Source of the DNA: Candidatus Omnitrophota bacterium | GTDB lineage: Bacteria > Omnitrophota > Gorgyraeia > B26-G9 | Direction: 5' to 3' | DNA: 47,380 nt | Assembly (NCBI GenBank): GCA_018817585.1 | Contig: JAHITE010000119.1 | Span: 1 to 47,380 of the forward strand | Shown here: positions 34,274-43,669 of the stretch, piece after piece | Layout: each line of letters opens with the position of its first letter | Numbering within the stretch: position 1 is the stretch's first letter | The notes under the pieces: generated by a model | The model's input: the letters and a program-made list of their open reading frames with translations, nothing else | What the model was told of the DNA's origin: nothing | The model's database searches: none | Position numbers and translations under genes: made by a program

Positions 34274-35005
34274 TTATATCTCAATAAATTTCAAAGTTAT
34301 GTCCGTTGACAATAAATTTTTATTTTGTTCAATGTTCTTTACTTTTAATTGTTTAATTACAAAAACTCCAGGCATTTTTGAAATATTCATTAAAAAAGCT
34401 TTCATTTGTCCCGAACCGGATTTAATTGATAAGGAAATAGGAAGATATCTAAAACTCTGCTCGCCAGCTGCCAGAGAAAGTTTCTGATGTGATAATTTAA
34501 TATTATCAATTGAGCTCACACCACTATCTATTGCCCCATTAATAAGTTCCTCGACAACGCTTAATTCTTGGGTTAAAACATCGGTAATATCCGCCTCCGG
34601 AACATTTATTTTGTATTCATCAAATCCCAACCCTAAAGGTAAGGTTATGTTCTTTTTCAGCGACTTAGCTTTTAACCTATCCTGAGTTACAAACAAAAGC
34701 TGTTTAAAAGAAAGTGGCGTACTGCTAGGAAAATTTGCCTTTGTAAACATACTATTAATCTGCTCATTCTTATTTAATAACTGGCTTTTGTATGTTTTTC
34801 GACTTGCGATCATTTGCTCAGGATTGCTGCCCAGAGTTTTCTTATAAACAATAAGTTTCTTTTCTAAATCCCCTAATTTCAGATTTAAACTGGAATTTAA
34901 CAAACCAGCGGCGATTATCGCGACTATCAGCACGGCACAAAAAATTCCGATAAGCCCAATAATCGCGAATGTTTTTTTGAATTTTTTAATTAAAAATATT
35001 TCCAT
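34274..35005 (-). CDS. PilO-like inner-membrane protein
   Basis: A 243-residue protein with a membrane helix at about 12-34 after a basic start, a coiled coil (about 38-80), and a C-terminal ferredoxin-like half (about 130-243) ending 'KMPGVFVIKQLKVKNIEQNKNLLSTDITLKFIEI', the common end of PilO/GspM-type proteins. Predicted to bind the PilN part of the upstream fusion protein. Separated from it by 11 bp and from the PilP-like gene by 5 bp. Confidence 0.65.
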   Translation of the reverse strand: MEIFLIKKFKKTFAIIGLIGIFCAVLIVAIIAAGLLNSSLNLKLGDLEKKLIVYKKTLGSNPEQMIASRKTYKSQLLNKNEQINSMFTKANFPSSTPLSFKQLLFVTQDRLKAKSLKKNITLPLGLGFDEYKINVPEADITDVLTQELSVVEELINGAIDSGVSSIDNIKLSHQKLSLAAGEQSFRYLPISLSIKSGSGQMKAFLMNISKMPGVFVIKQLKVKNIEQNKNLLSTDITLKFIEI

Positions 35006-35016
35006 TGTGTAAATCT

Positions 35017-36615
35017 CTATTTGTTTATAAATATCGTCAATGAGAAATCAATACTGCCATCTGCCTTTTTATCAACAGTACTCACCTTTACATCTTTAAA
35101 AATTTCTTGTGACTTGATTTGATTTTGAAAATAATCTACAGCATTTAAATCATGTCCGCAATTTCCCTCAAGAACTAGAGTATTAAGTTCTAAATTCAAA
35201 TCAAAATTCTTAATCCAGACGGCCCCAGGCATAGATTTAGTAATCTCACTGAGAATTTCTATTACCAGATAACGCGCGTCGATAATCACATTCAATGCCT
35301 TCTGATTATTCTTAACAGCATTAATTTCTTTCTGCAAAGCGTCTAATTGTTTGGATGCTTGTTCATATTTATCAACCTGATTATTTATTTCATTTGAATA
35401 ATCTAAAAGCTGCCTATTCTGGCTCAATAACAGCATAAAAAAACCCAGCAATATTAATCCGAGAAACACACAAGCGCTGAGAATAAATGGGACTTTTTTT
35501 CTAAAATTTTTCTTTTGCAAATGTTCTTGAGACAATAAATTAATATTCAGCATTGAGCGGCCATGACCTCGCAAAGCTAAACCAATTGCCGGGCCAAGAA
35601 ATTCATTGATTGATACATCAATATTTGAACTAAACCCCAGAAAATTCAAATAATCCAATTTTTCAACACTAAGGGACAGACTGTTTTCGAAAAACTTATC
35701 AATATTATCTATTTTGCTAACACCGCCGGTCAACAATACTTTTTTAAAATTCATATCTGATTTATGCTGAGACTTATAAAAATTCAAGGTCTTAACAATT
35801 TCATTGGTCATATCAGTAAGTATCTCGGTAATTGACTCCGCGATTTTCTGTTCCTCGGTGTCTTGAGAAAGCTTTTGCCCATAATAAAGCATCAAAACCT
35901 TACCTTGTTCCCTTTTAACTTTTTCAGCCAAAGCAATATCAATTTTGAGAGTAGCGGCAATTGAATCAGTAATATCCTGACCGCCTATAGGCAAACTTCT
36001 TGTCCAAATTTTCCCCTCATTGATAATAATAATATTTGTCGTCTTCGCGCCAATGTCCAGAACTAGAGTTTCCTTAAGATCACGATAAAAATAATGCAAA
36101 CAATTGTACAAAGCCAGATTACTTACGTCGATAAACTCAACATTCAATGAAAAATCACTGATCACACTTAAAATAGAACCAGTCAGCTCTTTTTTTACAG
36201 CTGCCAAAAGCACACTTAATTGCTTCTTATCCCGACCATATATCTGAAAATCCCAAACAACTTCTTTAATTGGAAAAGGAACCTGCTGCTGAGTCTCATA
36301 AAGCACTATCTGCCTTAATTTTTCCGGAGCTGTGATTGGAACTTTAACCAATCTAACAAAAGCAGATTGCCCGGCAATAGATATGCCGATCCGAGTATCA
36401 CGACTAATATTCTCTTTAATTAGAAATTTTTTTAAAAAATAGGAGAGTAATTCGGTTTGATTTTGATTATCCGCGGTTATCGGATAACTGGTATATTCAT
36501 CACAAACTGCTTTGAGTAATTTGATCCTGCCGCCTTTTTCCTTGCTCAAAAGAGCAATTTTCAGGGAACTTGAACCAATATCAATACCTAAAAATATATT
36601 TTTATCAATAGACAT
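35017..36615 (-). CDS. PilM-PilN fusion protein
   Basis: A 532-residue protein joining two normally separate pilus proteins. Residues 1-350 are the actin-like PilM fold (GIDIGSSSLKIALL at 10-23, VLDIGAKTTNIII at 185-197, LLTGGVSKI at 294-302). Residues 356-362 (LNINLLS) correspond to the PilN N-terminal motif INLLP that docks on PilM, then a membrane helix (about 375-398), coiled coil (about 400-440) and a periplasmic domain. The fusion fixes the PilM:PilN ratio at 1:1. A second similar fusion is at 46079-47380. Confidence 0.85.
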   Translation of the reverse strand: MSIDKNIFLGIDIGSSSLKIALLSKEKGGRIKLLKAVCDEYTSYPITADNQNQTELLSYFLKKFLIKENISRDTRIGISIAGQSAFVRLVKVPITAPEKLRQIVLYETQQQVPFPIKEVVWDFQIYGRDKKQLSVLLAAVKKELTGSILSVISDFSLNVEFIDVSNLALYNCLHYFYRDLKETLVLDIGAKTTNIIIINEGKIWTRSLPIGGQDITDSIAATLKIDIALAEKVKREQGKVLMLYYGQKLSQDTEEQKIAESITEILTDMTNEIVKTLNFYKSQHKSDMNFKKVLLTGGVSKIDNIDKFFENSLSLSVEKLDYLNFLGFSSNIDVSINEFLGPAIGLALRGHGRSMLNINLLSQEHLQKKNFRKKVPFILSACVFLGLILLGFFMLLLSQNRQLLDYSNEINNQVDKYEQASKQLDALQKEINAVKNNQKALNVIIDARYLVIEILSEITKSMPGAVWIKNFDLNLELNTLVLEGNCGHDLNAVDYFQNQIKSQEIFKDVKVSTVDKKADGSIDFSLTIFINK

Positions 36616-36928
36616 AAAACAACCTAAACATTATATATCCTTTTTTAAATTTAACCAGGTAAGTTACTAAGATCTTTTCAGCAACCATAGTCACCTATTC
36701 ATTCCCTTGAAAAGGCTTTTTTAAAAGGCAAGACTCTTGTCTTAAAAATGGCTTATACAGAAACTATAAGTCTTATATATTACATAATATACATAATATA
36801 TTACATAATATACATAATATACATAATATATAACATATTTATAACGGTTTGTCAACATCTAACTGCTAAATTTATTTTAAACATAAAACTAAAAATTCAA
36901 AAGATAAATGTTAACTCATTTAATATCA
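36616..36928. other. 313-bp gap between pilC and pilMN
   Basis: Contains the 9-bp tandem repeat (36781-36828), a small imperfect hairpin around AAGACTCTTGTCTT (about 36730-36743), and on the minus strand a possible structured leader at about 36655-36695 where GGTTGCT pairs with AGTAAC inside an AGGT/ACCT outer pair. I see no gene and no clear promoter. It interrupts an otherwise tight operon, so pilMN and downstream genes may have separate control. Confidence 0.5.
36781..36828. repeat. Tandem repeat, five copies of TACATAATA
   Basis: Units at 36781-36789, 36790-36798, then after a TAT interruption 36802-36810, 36811-36819 and 36820-36828, all identical. Flanking bases are related AT-rich sequence. 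Lies in the leader region upstream of pilMN, so copy number could affect its expression. Confidence 0.9.
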
Positions 36929-38173
36929 CTAAGTTAGGGATTGAATCAAGGTCAGTAAAGGTAAAAACATTGCTAAAACAATTAACAAAACAACACCACC
37001 CATGATAATAACCAAAAAAGGCTCTAAAAGCGAGGTTAACGAATTAGCCGTAACATCCACTTCTTCGTCATAGGTATCGGCAACTTTAGCCAGCATCTTA
37101 TCCAAAGCACCGCTTTCCTCTCCAACAGCAATCATATTAACCATCAACTGCGGAAATGCCGGATTATGCTCTAATACTTTAGAAATAAAACCTCCTTCCC
37201 GAACATGCTCGGAAACATCAGCAATCGCAGTTGCCACTACTTCATTGTCACTAACCTCTTTGGTTAATTCCAAAGCACGCAATATCGGCACTCCGCCGGA
37301 TAATAAAGTTGAAAGCGTCCGCGAAAAACGCGCGGCAATAATTTTTTGGGTTAAGCTTCCAATAACCGGAATATTTAATTTTAAATTATCAATATATTTA
37401 CGAAACGTAAAATTACGCAGCAATATTTTATAGAAACCTATTAATAAACCAATGCCCCCGACAAATACATACCACTTGGTTAACATAAAATCACTTAAAG
37501 ACATAACTGTCAGAGTTAAAAAAGGTAAGGCTATTCCAGTATCCTGAAACATTTCCATGAATTTAGGAATAACAAATACAATGATCAGAATTAAAATCGC
37601 GACGGATACAGTAAGCACAAGGCTAGGATAAATCAAAGCAGCCTTAATTCTTTGTTTTAATTTAAAATTTCTTTCTAAAAAATCAGCCAAACGCCGCAAT
37701 ACCTGATCCATCGCTCCCCCGGTTTCTCCGGCTTTAACGATATTGATGTATACTTTAGAAAAAGTTTCCGGATAATGCGCCAAAGCATCGCTAAACGCTC
37801 TGCCGGATTCAATCATATCAACAATATCAGAAATAATTTGATTCATTGATTTAAACCGGGACTGTTTTTGCAAAGCGTGCAAACCCCGGACTAAAGATAA
37901 ACCAGCATCAAGCAAAACTGAAAGCTGTCTGGTAAAAATCACCAGATCTATATCTTTAATTTTAGTAGCCGATACTTTTAAGAAATTCAGTCTTCCCAAT
38001 AAAGCCGCGGCTAAAGATTCTTTTTTTTTGTTTTTTGTCTCAGGCAAAACTTTAGAAGGAAAATAGCCCATTGCCTTAATCTTAGTCAAAGCATCATTCA
38101 AATGAACTGCTTCGACAACACCCTTAATATCCGAACCATCTTTTTTTACAGCTACATAATTGAATTTTTCCAT
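36929..38173 (-). CDS. pilC: Type IV pilus/type II secretion platform protein PilC/GspF
   Basis: An inner-membrane platform protein of about 414 residues with two GspF domains (about 68-190 and 270-395) and three membrane helices (about 168-192, 218-240, 378-412). Typical segments: 'FTRQLSVLLDAGLSLVRGLHALQKQ', 'GETGGAMDQVLRRLADFLERNFKLKQRIKAALIYPSLVL', 'FSRTLSTLLSGGVPILRALEL' and 'AVGEESGALDKMLAKVADTYDEEVD'. ATG 38173 is preferred to GTG 38179; no Shine-Dalgarno is clear for either. Works with the PilB ATPase encoded just upstream. Confidence 0.95.
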   Translation of the reverse strand: MEKFNYVAVKKDGSDIKGVVEAVHLNDALTKIKAMGYFPSKVLPETKNKKKESLAAALLGRLNFLKVSATKIKDIDLVIFTRQLSVLLDAGLSLVRGLHALQKQSRFKSMNQIISDIVDMIESGRAFSDALAHYPETFSKVYINIVKAGETGGAMDQVLRRLADFLERNFKLKQRIKAALIYPSLVLTVSVAILILIIVFVIPKFMEMFQDTGIALPFLTLTVMSLSDFMLTKWYVFVGGIGLLIGFYKILLRNFTFRKYIDNLKLNIPVIGSLTQKIIAARFSRTLSTLLSGGVPILRALELTKEVSDNEVVATAIADVSEHVREGGFISKVLEHNPAFPQLMVNMIAVGEESGALDKMLAKVADTYDEEVDVTANSLTSLLEPFLVIIMGGVVLLIVLAMFLPLLTLIQSLT

Positions 38174-38209
38174 TTGCACTGTTTTCTATTTTGGTTGTAT
38201 ATTGGATTA

Positions 38210-39913
38210 TTAATAATTAGAACTTATATTAATCAGCTCTTCTAAAGTCGTTATCCCTTGGACCACTTTTAACAATGCGTCTTCCCGCAATGTCCTCATC
38301 CCATTTTTAATTGCCTGATTGCGCAATTGCCCAACAGTTGCCCGGTCAAGGACCAAAGAGCGCAAATCCTCATCTAATACCATTAATTCAAAAATACCGA
38401 CCCTCCCCCGATACCCTGAATTATTACATTGCCCGCAGCCAGAACCTTTGTAAAATTTCTGATTATCCAATTCTGATAGATCAATCACTGATTCCATAAA
38501 CTCTTTTTTTGTCGGCACATATTCTTGTTTACAATTTAAACAGATACAGCGAACAAGTCTTTGGGCCAAAACCGCCTCCACAGCAGATGCGATTAAAAAA
38601 GGTTCCACCCCCATATCAATTAATCTTGTTACCGCGCTGGGAGCGTCATTAGTATGTAGTGTGGAAAAAACAAGATGCCCGGTCAAAGAAGCGTGAATTG
38701 CCATTTGCACAGTTTCCGTGTCACGAATTTCTCCAACCATAATGATATCTGGATCCTGTCGAAGTATATGCCGCAAGGCAACGGGAAATGTGAAATTAAT
38801 TTTTGGCCGAACTGAAACCTGAATTAAACCAGGCAAATCAAATTCTACGGGATCTTCAACCGTAATTATTTTTTGTTCAATTGTATTTATCTGGCTTAAT
38901 GCTGAATATTGAGTTGTTGTTTTACCGCATCCCGTAGGCCCTGTACTCAGGATTATCCCATACGGTTTTTTTATCAAGGAATATATTTTATTTTTTATAT
39001 CTTCCTTAAAACCCAAATCATCCAGTGATAATTGAACTGTTGTTTTATCTAATATTCTAATAACAACACTTTCCCCAAAAATTGTTGGTAAAGTTGATAC
39101 GCGCATATCAACCATTCTTCCGGCAATCCGCACAAGCGTACGCCCATCTTGCGGTAATCTTGTTTCCGCTATGTTTAAATTCGCCATAACCTTAATCCGG
39201 GAACTTATGGCTACGTGCAGAATTTTCGGGGGTGAAACAATATCATAAAGCACGCCGTCTAAACGATACCGTATTTTAAATTCATCCTGAAAAGGTTCAA
39301 AATGAATATCAGAAGCCTTCTTTTTAATTGCCTGGATAAGAATTAAATTTATCAGTTTGACAATCGGCAACTGCGCTGAAAGTTCTTCAATATTATCCGC
39401 GCGCGATGCTTCTTCGATAAGTTCTGGGATATTATGGCTAATCTCAGAAAAAATTTCATCAACACTTTCCAGATCAGAACCGTAATATTTTTTTATTGCC
39501 TCCGCGATACTGACTCTAGTCGCTATTTTAGCTTTAATATTACAATTGAACATGAACCGCAAATCGTCGATTATACTAAAATTAAACGGATCAGCGGTCG
39601 CGATGGTAAGAGTTCCGGGCTCAAGACTTAAGGGAAGAATATTATACAAACGGGCAATTGATCCCGGGATTTTATCCAGAACCTCAGCCGGAACAGAAAA
39701 TTGTTCCAGTTCAATTATTTCCAACTTCGCTTGAATACCTAAAGCTTTAAGCAGTTGTCCTTCAGTAATAATCCCCATAGTTACAAGAATCTTACCCAAA
39801 GGCAGTCCGCTTGTTTTTTGACTTTCAAGCCCTTCTTTCAGATCGGCTTTACTTATCAAGCCGCGTTCTTGTAAAATAGTGCCTATTGTTTTAAATCTAA
39901 ACAGATCACTCAT
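38210..39913 (-). CDS. pilB: Pilus assembly/secretion ATPase PilB with MshEN-like N-terminus
   Basis: A 567-residue hexameric ATPase. Residues 9-61 fit the MshEN c-di-GMP-binding plan of two 24-residue motifs separated by five residues (9-32 and 38-61), keeping G11, L14, G18, L25, L29, Q32 and G40, L43, G47, L54, L58, Q61; the first-position Arg of each motif is Thr and Pro. The core has Walker A GPTGCGKTTT, the Asp box VEDPVEFDLPG, Walker B IIMVGEIRDTETV and His box FSTLHTNDA. A zinc site is formed by CLNC and CGQC. AGGAAG precedes ATG 39913. Confidence 0.94.
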   Translation of the reverse strand: MSDLFRFKTIGTILQERGLISKADLKEGLESQKTSGLPLGKILVTMGIITEGQLLKALGIQAKLEIIELEQFSVPAEVLDKIPGSIARLYNILPLSLEPGTLTIATADPFNFSIIDDLRFMFNCNIKAKIATRVSIAEAIKKYYGSDLESVDEIFSEISHNIPELIEEASRADNIEELSAQLPIVKLINLILIQAIKKKASDIHFEPFQDEFKIRYRLDGVLYDIVSPPKILHVAISSRIKVMANLNIAETRLPQDGRTLVRIAGRMVDMRVSTLPTIFGESVVIRILDKTTVQLSLDDLGFKEDIKNKIYSLIKKPYGIILSTGPTGCGKTTTQYSALSQINTIEQKIITVEDPVEFDLPGLIQVSVRPKINFTFPVALRHILRQDPDIIMVGEIRDTETVQMAIHASLTGHLVFSTLHTNDAPSAVTRLIDMGVEPFLIASAVEAVLAQRLVRCICLNCKQEYVPTKKEFMESVIDLSELDNQKFYKGSGCGQCNNSGYRGRVGIFELMVLDEDLRSLVLDRATVGQLRNQAIKNGMRTLREDALLKVVQGITTLEELINISSNY

Positions 39914-39953
39914 ATTTGCTTCCTAAATAACATGGATTTACAAACAATATTTA

Positions 39954-41018
39954 TTATAGTTTTCCTTCAACTTTTGCGCGCATTCCATCTTGATCAAATG
40001 CTTTATCAATCGCGTCTTCTGAGCGGATTATGCCTTTTGAGTATAATTCATATAAAGAAGAATCAAATGTCCTCATCCCATACTTTGCTCCGGTCTGCAA
40101 ATCAGAAGTAATTCTATATGTTTTCTTTTCTCTGATAAGATTTTGAATCGAAGCAGTATTAATCATGATCTCAAACGCCGCGATTCTGCCTCTGCCCGAA
40201 GCTTTAACAATCAATTGCTGCGAAATTACCGCTAATATTGATGTGGATAATTGAGTCCTTATCTGTTCCTGCTGATTAGGAGGAAAAACATCAATAATTC
40301 TGTCTACAGTTCTTGCCGCGCTGGTTGTATGCAGTGTAGCCATAACTAAATGGCCTGTCTCCGCGGCTAAAATTGCCGCCTCAATAGTTGCCAGATCTCT
40401 CATTTCACCAACTAAGATTACATCCGGATTTTGACGCAAGCCTTTTATCAATGCTTCACTAAAACTAGGCACATCTACTCCTAATTCCCTTTGCGTGATA
40501 ATTCCTTTCTTATGACTATGGTAATATTCTATGGGATCTTCAATTGTAATAATATGCGCGTCGCGCTCAGTATTTATAAAATCCGTCATTGTCGCCAAAG
40601 TTGTGGTTTTCCCAGACCCAGTTGGGCCGGTAACTAAAATTAAGCCACGCGGACGGTAAAGCAGCTGTTTTACCACATCACTAACGCCAATTTCCTGAAA
40701 GCTAAGCAAATGAGTGGGAATTAAACGCAAAGTCAAACCATAATGTCCTTTTTGTTTATAAACAGACACCCTGAATCTGGCTATTTTTTCAAAGGCAAAA
40801 CCAAAATCAACTCCGCCCACTTCCTGAATCCGCCGTTGATTATCATTACTGGTTATTGACTTCATCAGCGCCTCTGTGCCTTCAGGCCCCAGCGGTTCAT
40901 AATTTAAAGACATTAATGATCCGTCGATCCGAAGCGTTGGCGGTTTGCCCACAGTTAAATGCATATCCGAAGCATTATGCTTAACGCATAGCTGTAATAA
41001 TTCACCAATATCTGCCAT
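39954..41018 (-). CDS. pilT: Pilus retraction ATPase PilT
   Basis: A 354-residue twitching-motility ATPase without the long N-terminal domain of PilB. It has N-terminal [15 protein letters not shown], Walker [11 protein letters not shown], Asp box IEDPIEYYH, Walker [14 protein letters not shown], His box ATLHTTSA, and the PilT signature near the C-terminus ([18 protein letters not shown], corresponding to AIRNLIRE). Length is normal. GGGGGAGG precedes ATG 41018. Its presence argues for retractile pili rather than a pure type II secretion system. Confidence 0.95.
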   Translation of the reverse strand: MADIGELLQLCVKHNASDMHLTVGKPPTLRIDGSLMSLNYEPLGPEGTEALMKSITSNDNQRRIQEVGGVDFGFAFEKIARFRVSVYKQKGHYGLTLRLIPTHLLSFQEIGVSDVVKQLLYRPRGLILVTGPTGSGKTTTLATMTDFINTERDAHIITIEDPIEYYHSHKKGIITQRELGVDVPSFSEALIKGLRQNPDVILVGEMRDLATIEAAILAAETGHLVMATLHTTSAARTVDRIIDVFPPNQQEQIRTQLSTSILAVISQQLIVKASGRGRIAAFEIMINTASIQNLIREKKTYRITSDLQTGAKYGMRTFDSSLYELYSKGIIRSEDAIDKAFDQDGMRAKVEGKL

Positions 41019-41038
41019 ATTTTTATCCTCCCCCTATA

Positions 41039-42691
41039 TCAATCCACATCACTCTGAGTTACTCGGACAAGTTCCTGAAATGTAGTCAACCCCTGCAACA
41101 CTTTATCCCGAGCATGTTCTTTTAAGGTAGTCATGCCTGATGCTCTGGCCTGTTCTCTAATAACACTGCTGGACACATAATCGCCAGCTAAACGTCTGAT
41201 TTTTTCATCAATCATTAATAGTTCAAAAATACCTGTACGCCCCAAATACCCGGTATTAGCACAAAGCGGACAACCTTTGGCTTTAAAAATATTAGTATCA
41301 CTGTTTGGGTCGATTTCTAAAATTCTAATTTCATCTTTAGGCGGCTTATAGGCTTGCTTGCAATCAGGACAAAGCAGCCGAATCAACCGCTGCGCCAAAA
41401 CAGCCTGCAAAGTAGCTCCGACAAGATACGGTTTTATTCCCATATCAACAATTCTTGCCACCGCGCTTGGCGCGTCATTTGTATGTAGTGTACTAAAAAT
41501 CAGATGGCCAGTAAGCGCCGACTGTACCGCGATTTTCGCGGTCTCAAGATCGCGGATTTCTCCAACCATTATAATATCCGGAGCTTGTCTTAACATTGAT
41601 CTTAACACCATGGCAAAAGTTAATCCGATTTTTGTTTTTACCTGCACTTGATTTATTCCGTTTATCTGATACTCAACCGGATCTTCAACTGTCAATATTT
41701 TTTTCTTAGAACGATTAATACTATTTAACACGCCATAAAGCGTTGTGCTTTTTCCGCTGCCAGTAGGACCTGTCACCAGAACTATTCCATTGGGCATTTT
41801 CACAATGTTTTTAAAACTCTCTATCTGGGCAGGAGAAAAACCCATTTCTTCAATCCGGATAACTCGTCTATCCAAGATCCGCAATACCACACTTTCCCCA
41901 TAGTGCGCTGGCAGAGTTGAAATTCTTAAATCAAATTCCTTATTGTTTACTATTGTTCTAATTCTGCCGTCTTGCGGTAATCTTTTTTCAGCAATATTCA
42001 AACCAGCCATTAATTTAATTCTGCTAAGTATCGAAGACTGCAGATTTTTATCCGGAGATTCAACCTGTCTCAAAATTCCGTCGATTCGATAACGAATCCT
42101 TAAAGAATCATACATCGGTTCAATATGAATATCACTTGCTCTTTTTTGATAAGCGTCGGAAATTAACATGCTGACTAAATGAATAACCGGAGCATCATCT
42201 TCCGGATAATTTGCTTCCGAACCCAGCGAGCTATTATCAGAAACAGTTGTATCTTCCTCTGACTGATAATAAGTTTTCAGCAAATAATCCATATTTTTTT
42301 TTGTTATCAGTTCCGCTTCTACAATAAGCCCGAGAGTTTCGGAAAAATAATCCAATGACAAAAAATTTATCGGTTCATCTAAAGCTACCAAAAGTTTCTC
42401 TGACTCTATTTTAAGAGGAATAATTCTAAAACGTTTAGCAAAGAAAGGATTGATTAATTCTATTACCTTTTTTTCAAAAGAGTAATTTAATCCATCAATA
42501 TAAGTAATCCCGAGTTCTTCGATGATCAGCCGCGAAAGATTATCATCATAAATAATCCCTAAATCTTTAAGAATATCGTCAATACTCTTCTGCACACGCT
42601 GTTGAATTTGCCTAGCCTGCTCAAGCTGCAGAGAATTAGCGAGCCCTTTAGCTTCGAGAAATTCGCTTAATATTTTTTGTTTATTCAGCAT
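41039..42691 (-). CDS. Second GspE/PilB-type ATPase
   Basis: A 550-residue ATPase from ATG 42691, chosen because GGGGTAAAG precedes it (an upstream GTG at 42715 is less likely). The N-terminal domain (about 1-150) is T2SSE_N-like but does not fit the MshEN spacing well. Core: 'ILTVEDPVEYQINGINQVQV', Walker A GPTGSGKSTT, IIMVGEIRDLETA, FSTLHTNDAPSA, and zinc motif CPDC ... CPLC. It is about as similar in layout to the PilB protein as GspE is. Two assembly ATPases suggest two related machines sharing PilC/PilQ or overlapping functions. Confidence 0.93.
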   Translation of the reverse strand: MLNKQKILSEFLEAKGLANSLQLEQARQIQQRVQKSIDDILKDLGIIYDDNLSRLIIEELGITYIDGLNYSFEKKVIELINPFFAKRFRIIPLKIESEKLLVALDEPINFLSLDYFSETLGLIVEAELITKKNMDYLLKTYYQSEEDTTVSDNSSLGSEANYPEDDAPVIHLVSMLISDAYQKRASDIHIEPMYDSLRIRYRIDGILRQVESPDKNLQSSILSRIKLMAGLNIAEKRLPQDGRIRTIVNNKEFDLRISTLPAHYGESVVLRILDRRVIRIEEMGFSPAQIESFKNIVKMPNGIVLVTGPTGSGKSTTLYGVLNSINRSKKKILTVEDPVEYQINGINQVQVKTKIGLTFAMVLRSMLRQAPDIIMVGEIRDLETAKIAVQSALTGHLIFSTLHTNDAPSAVARIVDMGIKPYLVGATLQAVLAQRLIRLLCPDCKQAYKPPKDEIRILEIDPNSDTNIFKAKGCPLCANTGYLGRTGIFELLMIDEKIRRLAGDYVSSSVIREQARASGMTTLKEHARDKVLQGLTTFQELVRVTQSDVD

Positions 42692-42793
42692 CTTTACCCC
42701 AGAAGAAAAAATCACTAATTTAAATCATGGTCCAACAAGTTATAACTAGCAGTAGTTTTAATTAATCAATAGTCTTTATCCCTTTTAATCAGG

Positions 42794-43558
42794 TTAATCT
42801 TCTATTGAACAAGCTTGGACTAACTGAATAAAATCTTCGGCTTTTAAACTTGCGCCTCCAACTAAGGCTCCATCAATATCCGGCTGATTAATCAAGTCTT
42901 TGATATTATCCGGTTTCACACTTCCCCCATACTGAATCCTTAAGCCCTGGGCTGTCTCCACTCCGAAATTATCAGATATAAGTTTTCTGATAAAAGCATG
43001 CACTTCCTGTGCTTGTTCAGGACTAGCAACTTTTCCAGTACCAATTGCCCAAACGGGTTCATAGGCAATGATAATATTTTTTAGTTCATCAGCGCTGATA
43101 TCCGCCAATGAACCTTTAACTTGATCAGCGATAACATCATAAGTTTTATCATCTTCGCGTTCCTGCAATCTTTCGCCAACACAAAGAATCGGTAATAAAT
43201 CCGCTTTTAGCGCGGCTTTTATTTTCTTATTTACCTGATCATTAGTTTCTTTAAAAATACTCCGTCTTTCAGAATGGCCAAGAATAACATATTCGCAATG
43301 TGTATCTTTTAACATCAAAGCAGATACTTCTCCGGTAAAAGCGCCTTTTTCTTCCCAAAATAAATTCTGCGCGCCCATTTTTATATTAGACCCCTCAACC
43401 GCCTGGCTCACACTATGCAATGCTGTAAATGCCGGACAAACCAAGATATCTACGTCCTTGATGTCTTTCAGTTCCATGCTGAGCTGGCGCACAAGATCCA
43501 AAGCTTCAGTTATTGTTTTATTCATCTTCCAATTACCAGCCATAATCGGTTTACGCAT
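42794..43558 (-). CDS. tpiA: Triosephosphate isomerase
   Basis: A TIM-barrel glycolytic enzyme. ATG 43556-43558 after GGGAGGAGAA is the true start (MRKPIMAGNWKMNKT); a longer open frame to 43627 only runs into an upstream repeat. About 254 residues. Active-site residues: N and K of GNWKMNK, the His of ILGHSERR, and the Glu of AYEPVWAIGTG; the phosphate loop is YGGSVKPDN. It follows pgk and gspG and precedes a secretion ATPase gene. Confidence 0.97.
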   Translation of the reverse strand: MRKPIMAGNWKMNKTITEALDLVRQLSMELKDIKDVDILVCPAFTALHSVSQAVEGSNIKMGAQNLFWEEKGAFTGEVSALMLKDTHCEYVILGHSERRSIFKETNDQVNKKIKAALKADLLPILCVGERLQEREDDKTYDVIADQVKGSLADISADELKNIIIAYEPVWAIGTGKVASPEQAQEVHAFIRKLISDNFGVETAQGLRIQYGGSVKPDNIKDLINQPDIDGALVGGASLKAEDFIQLVQACSIED

Positions 43559-43594
43559 TATTATTCTCCTCCCATTTATATTAACTTCATCCAA

Positions 43595-43669
43595 ATCCCG
43601 CCAAACCTCGGCGGGATAAGTTCGCACATATGATTTACATCGCTATGCTCTGTAAATCATGTGCTCACT
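43595..43669 (-). repeat. Two-hairpin structured element, copy C (between gspG and tpiA)
   Basis: Inverted relative to copies A and B. Hairpin 2 is a perfect ATCCCGCC/GGCGGGAT (43595-43602 with 43610-43617). Hairpin 1 pairs 43624-43629 and 43632-43639 with 43651-43658 and 43659-43664 (GCACAT-AT-GATTTACA against TGTAAATC-ATGTGC), with a 2-base bulge as in copy A. On the minus strand it begins TAAGTGAGCACAT, where TAA is the stop codon of gspG. Confidence 0.85.

Noticed and set aside
36640..36720. c-di-GMP (GEMM) riboswitch in front of the PilMN gene
   Set aside because: The conserved GEMM cores (GGNCAAACC and GACGCAAAGCC types) are absent; only a weak imperfect stem is present.
36748..37005. 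Plus-strand open frame encoding a Tyr/Ile-rich 'membrane protein'
   Set aside because: The Ile/Tyr runs are simply the translated TACATAATA tandem repeat, and the rest is antisense to pilC.
43559..43627. N-terminal extension of triosephosphate isomerase
   Set aside because: The extra 23 codons are translated repeat element C and its flank. The family start and a strong GGGAGGAG ribosome-binding site support ATG 43556-43558.
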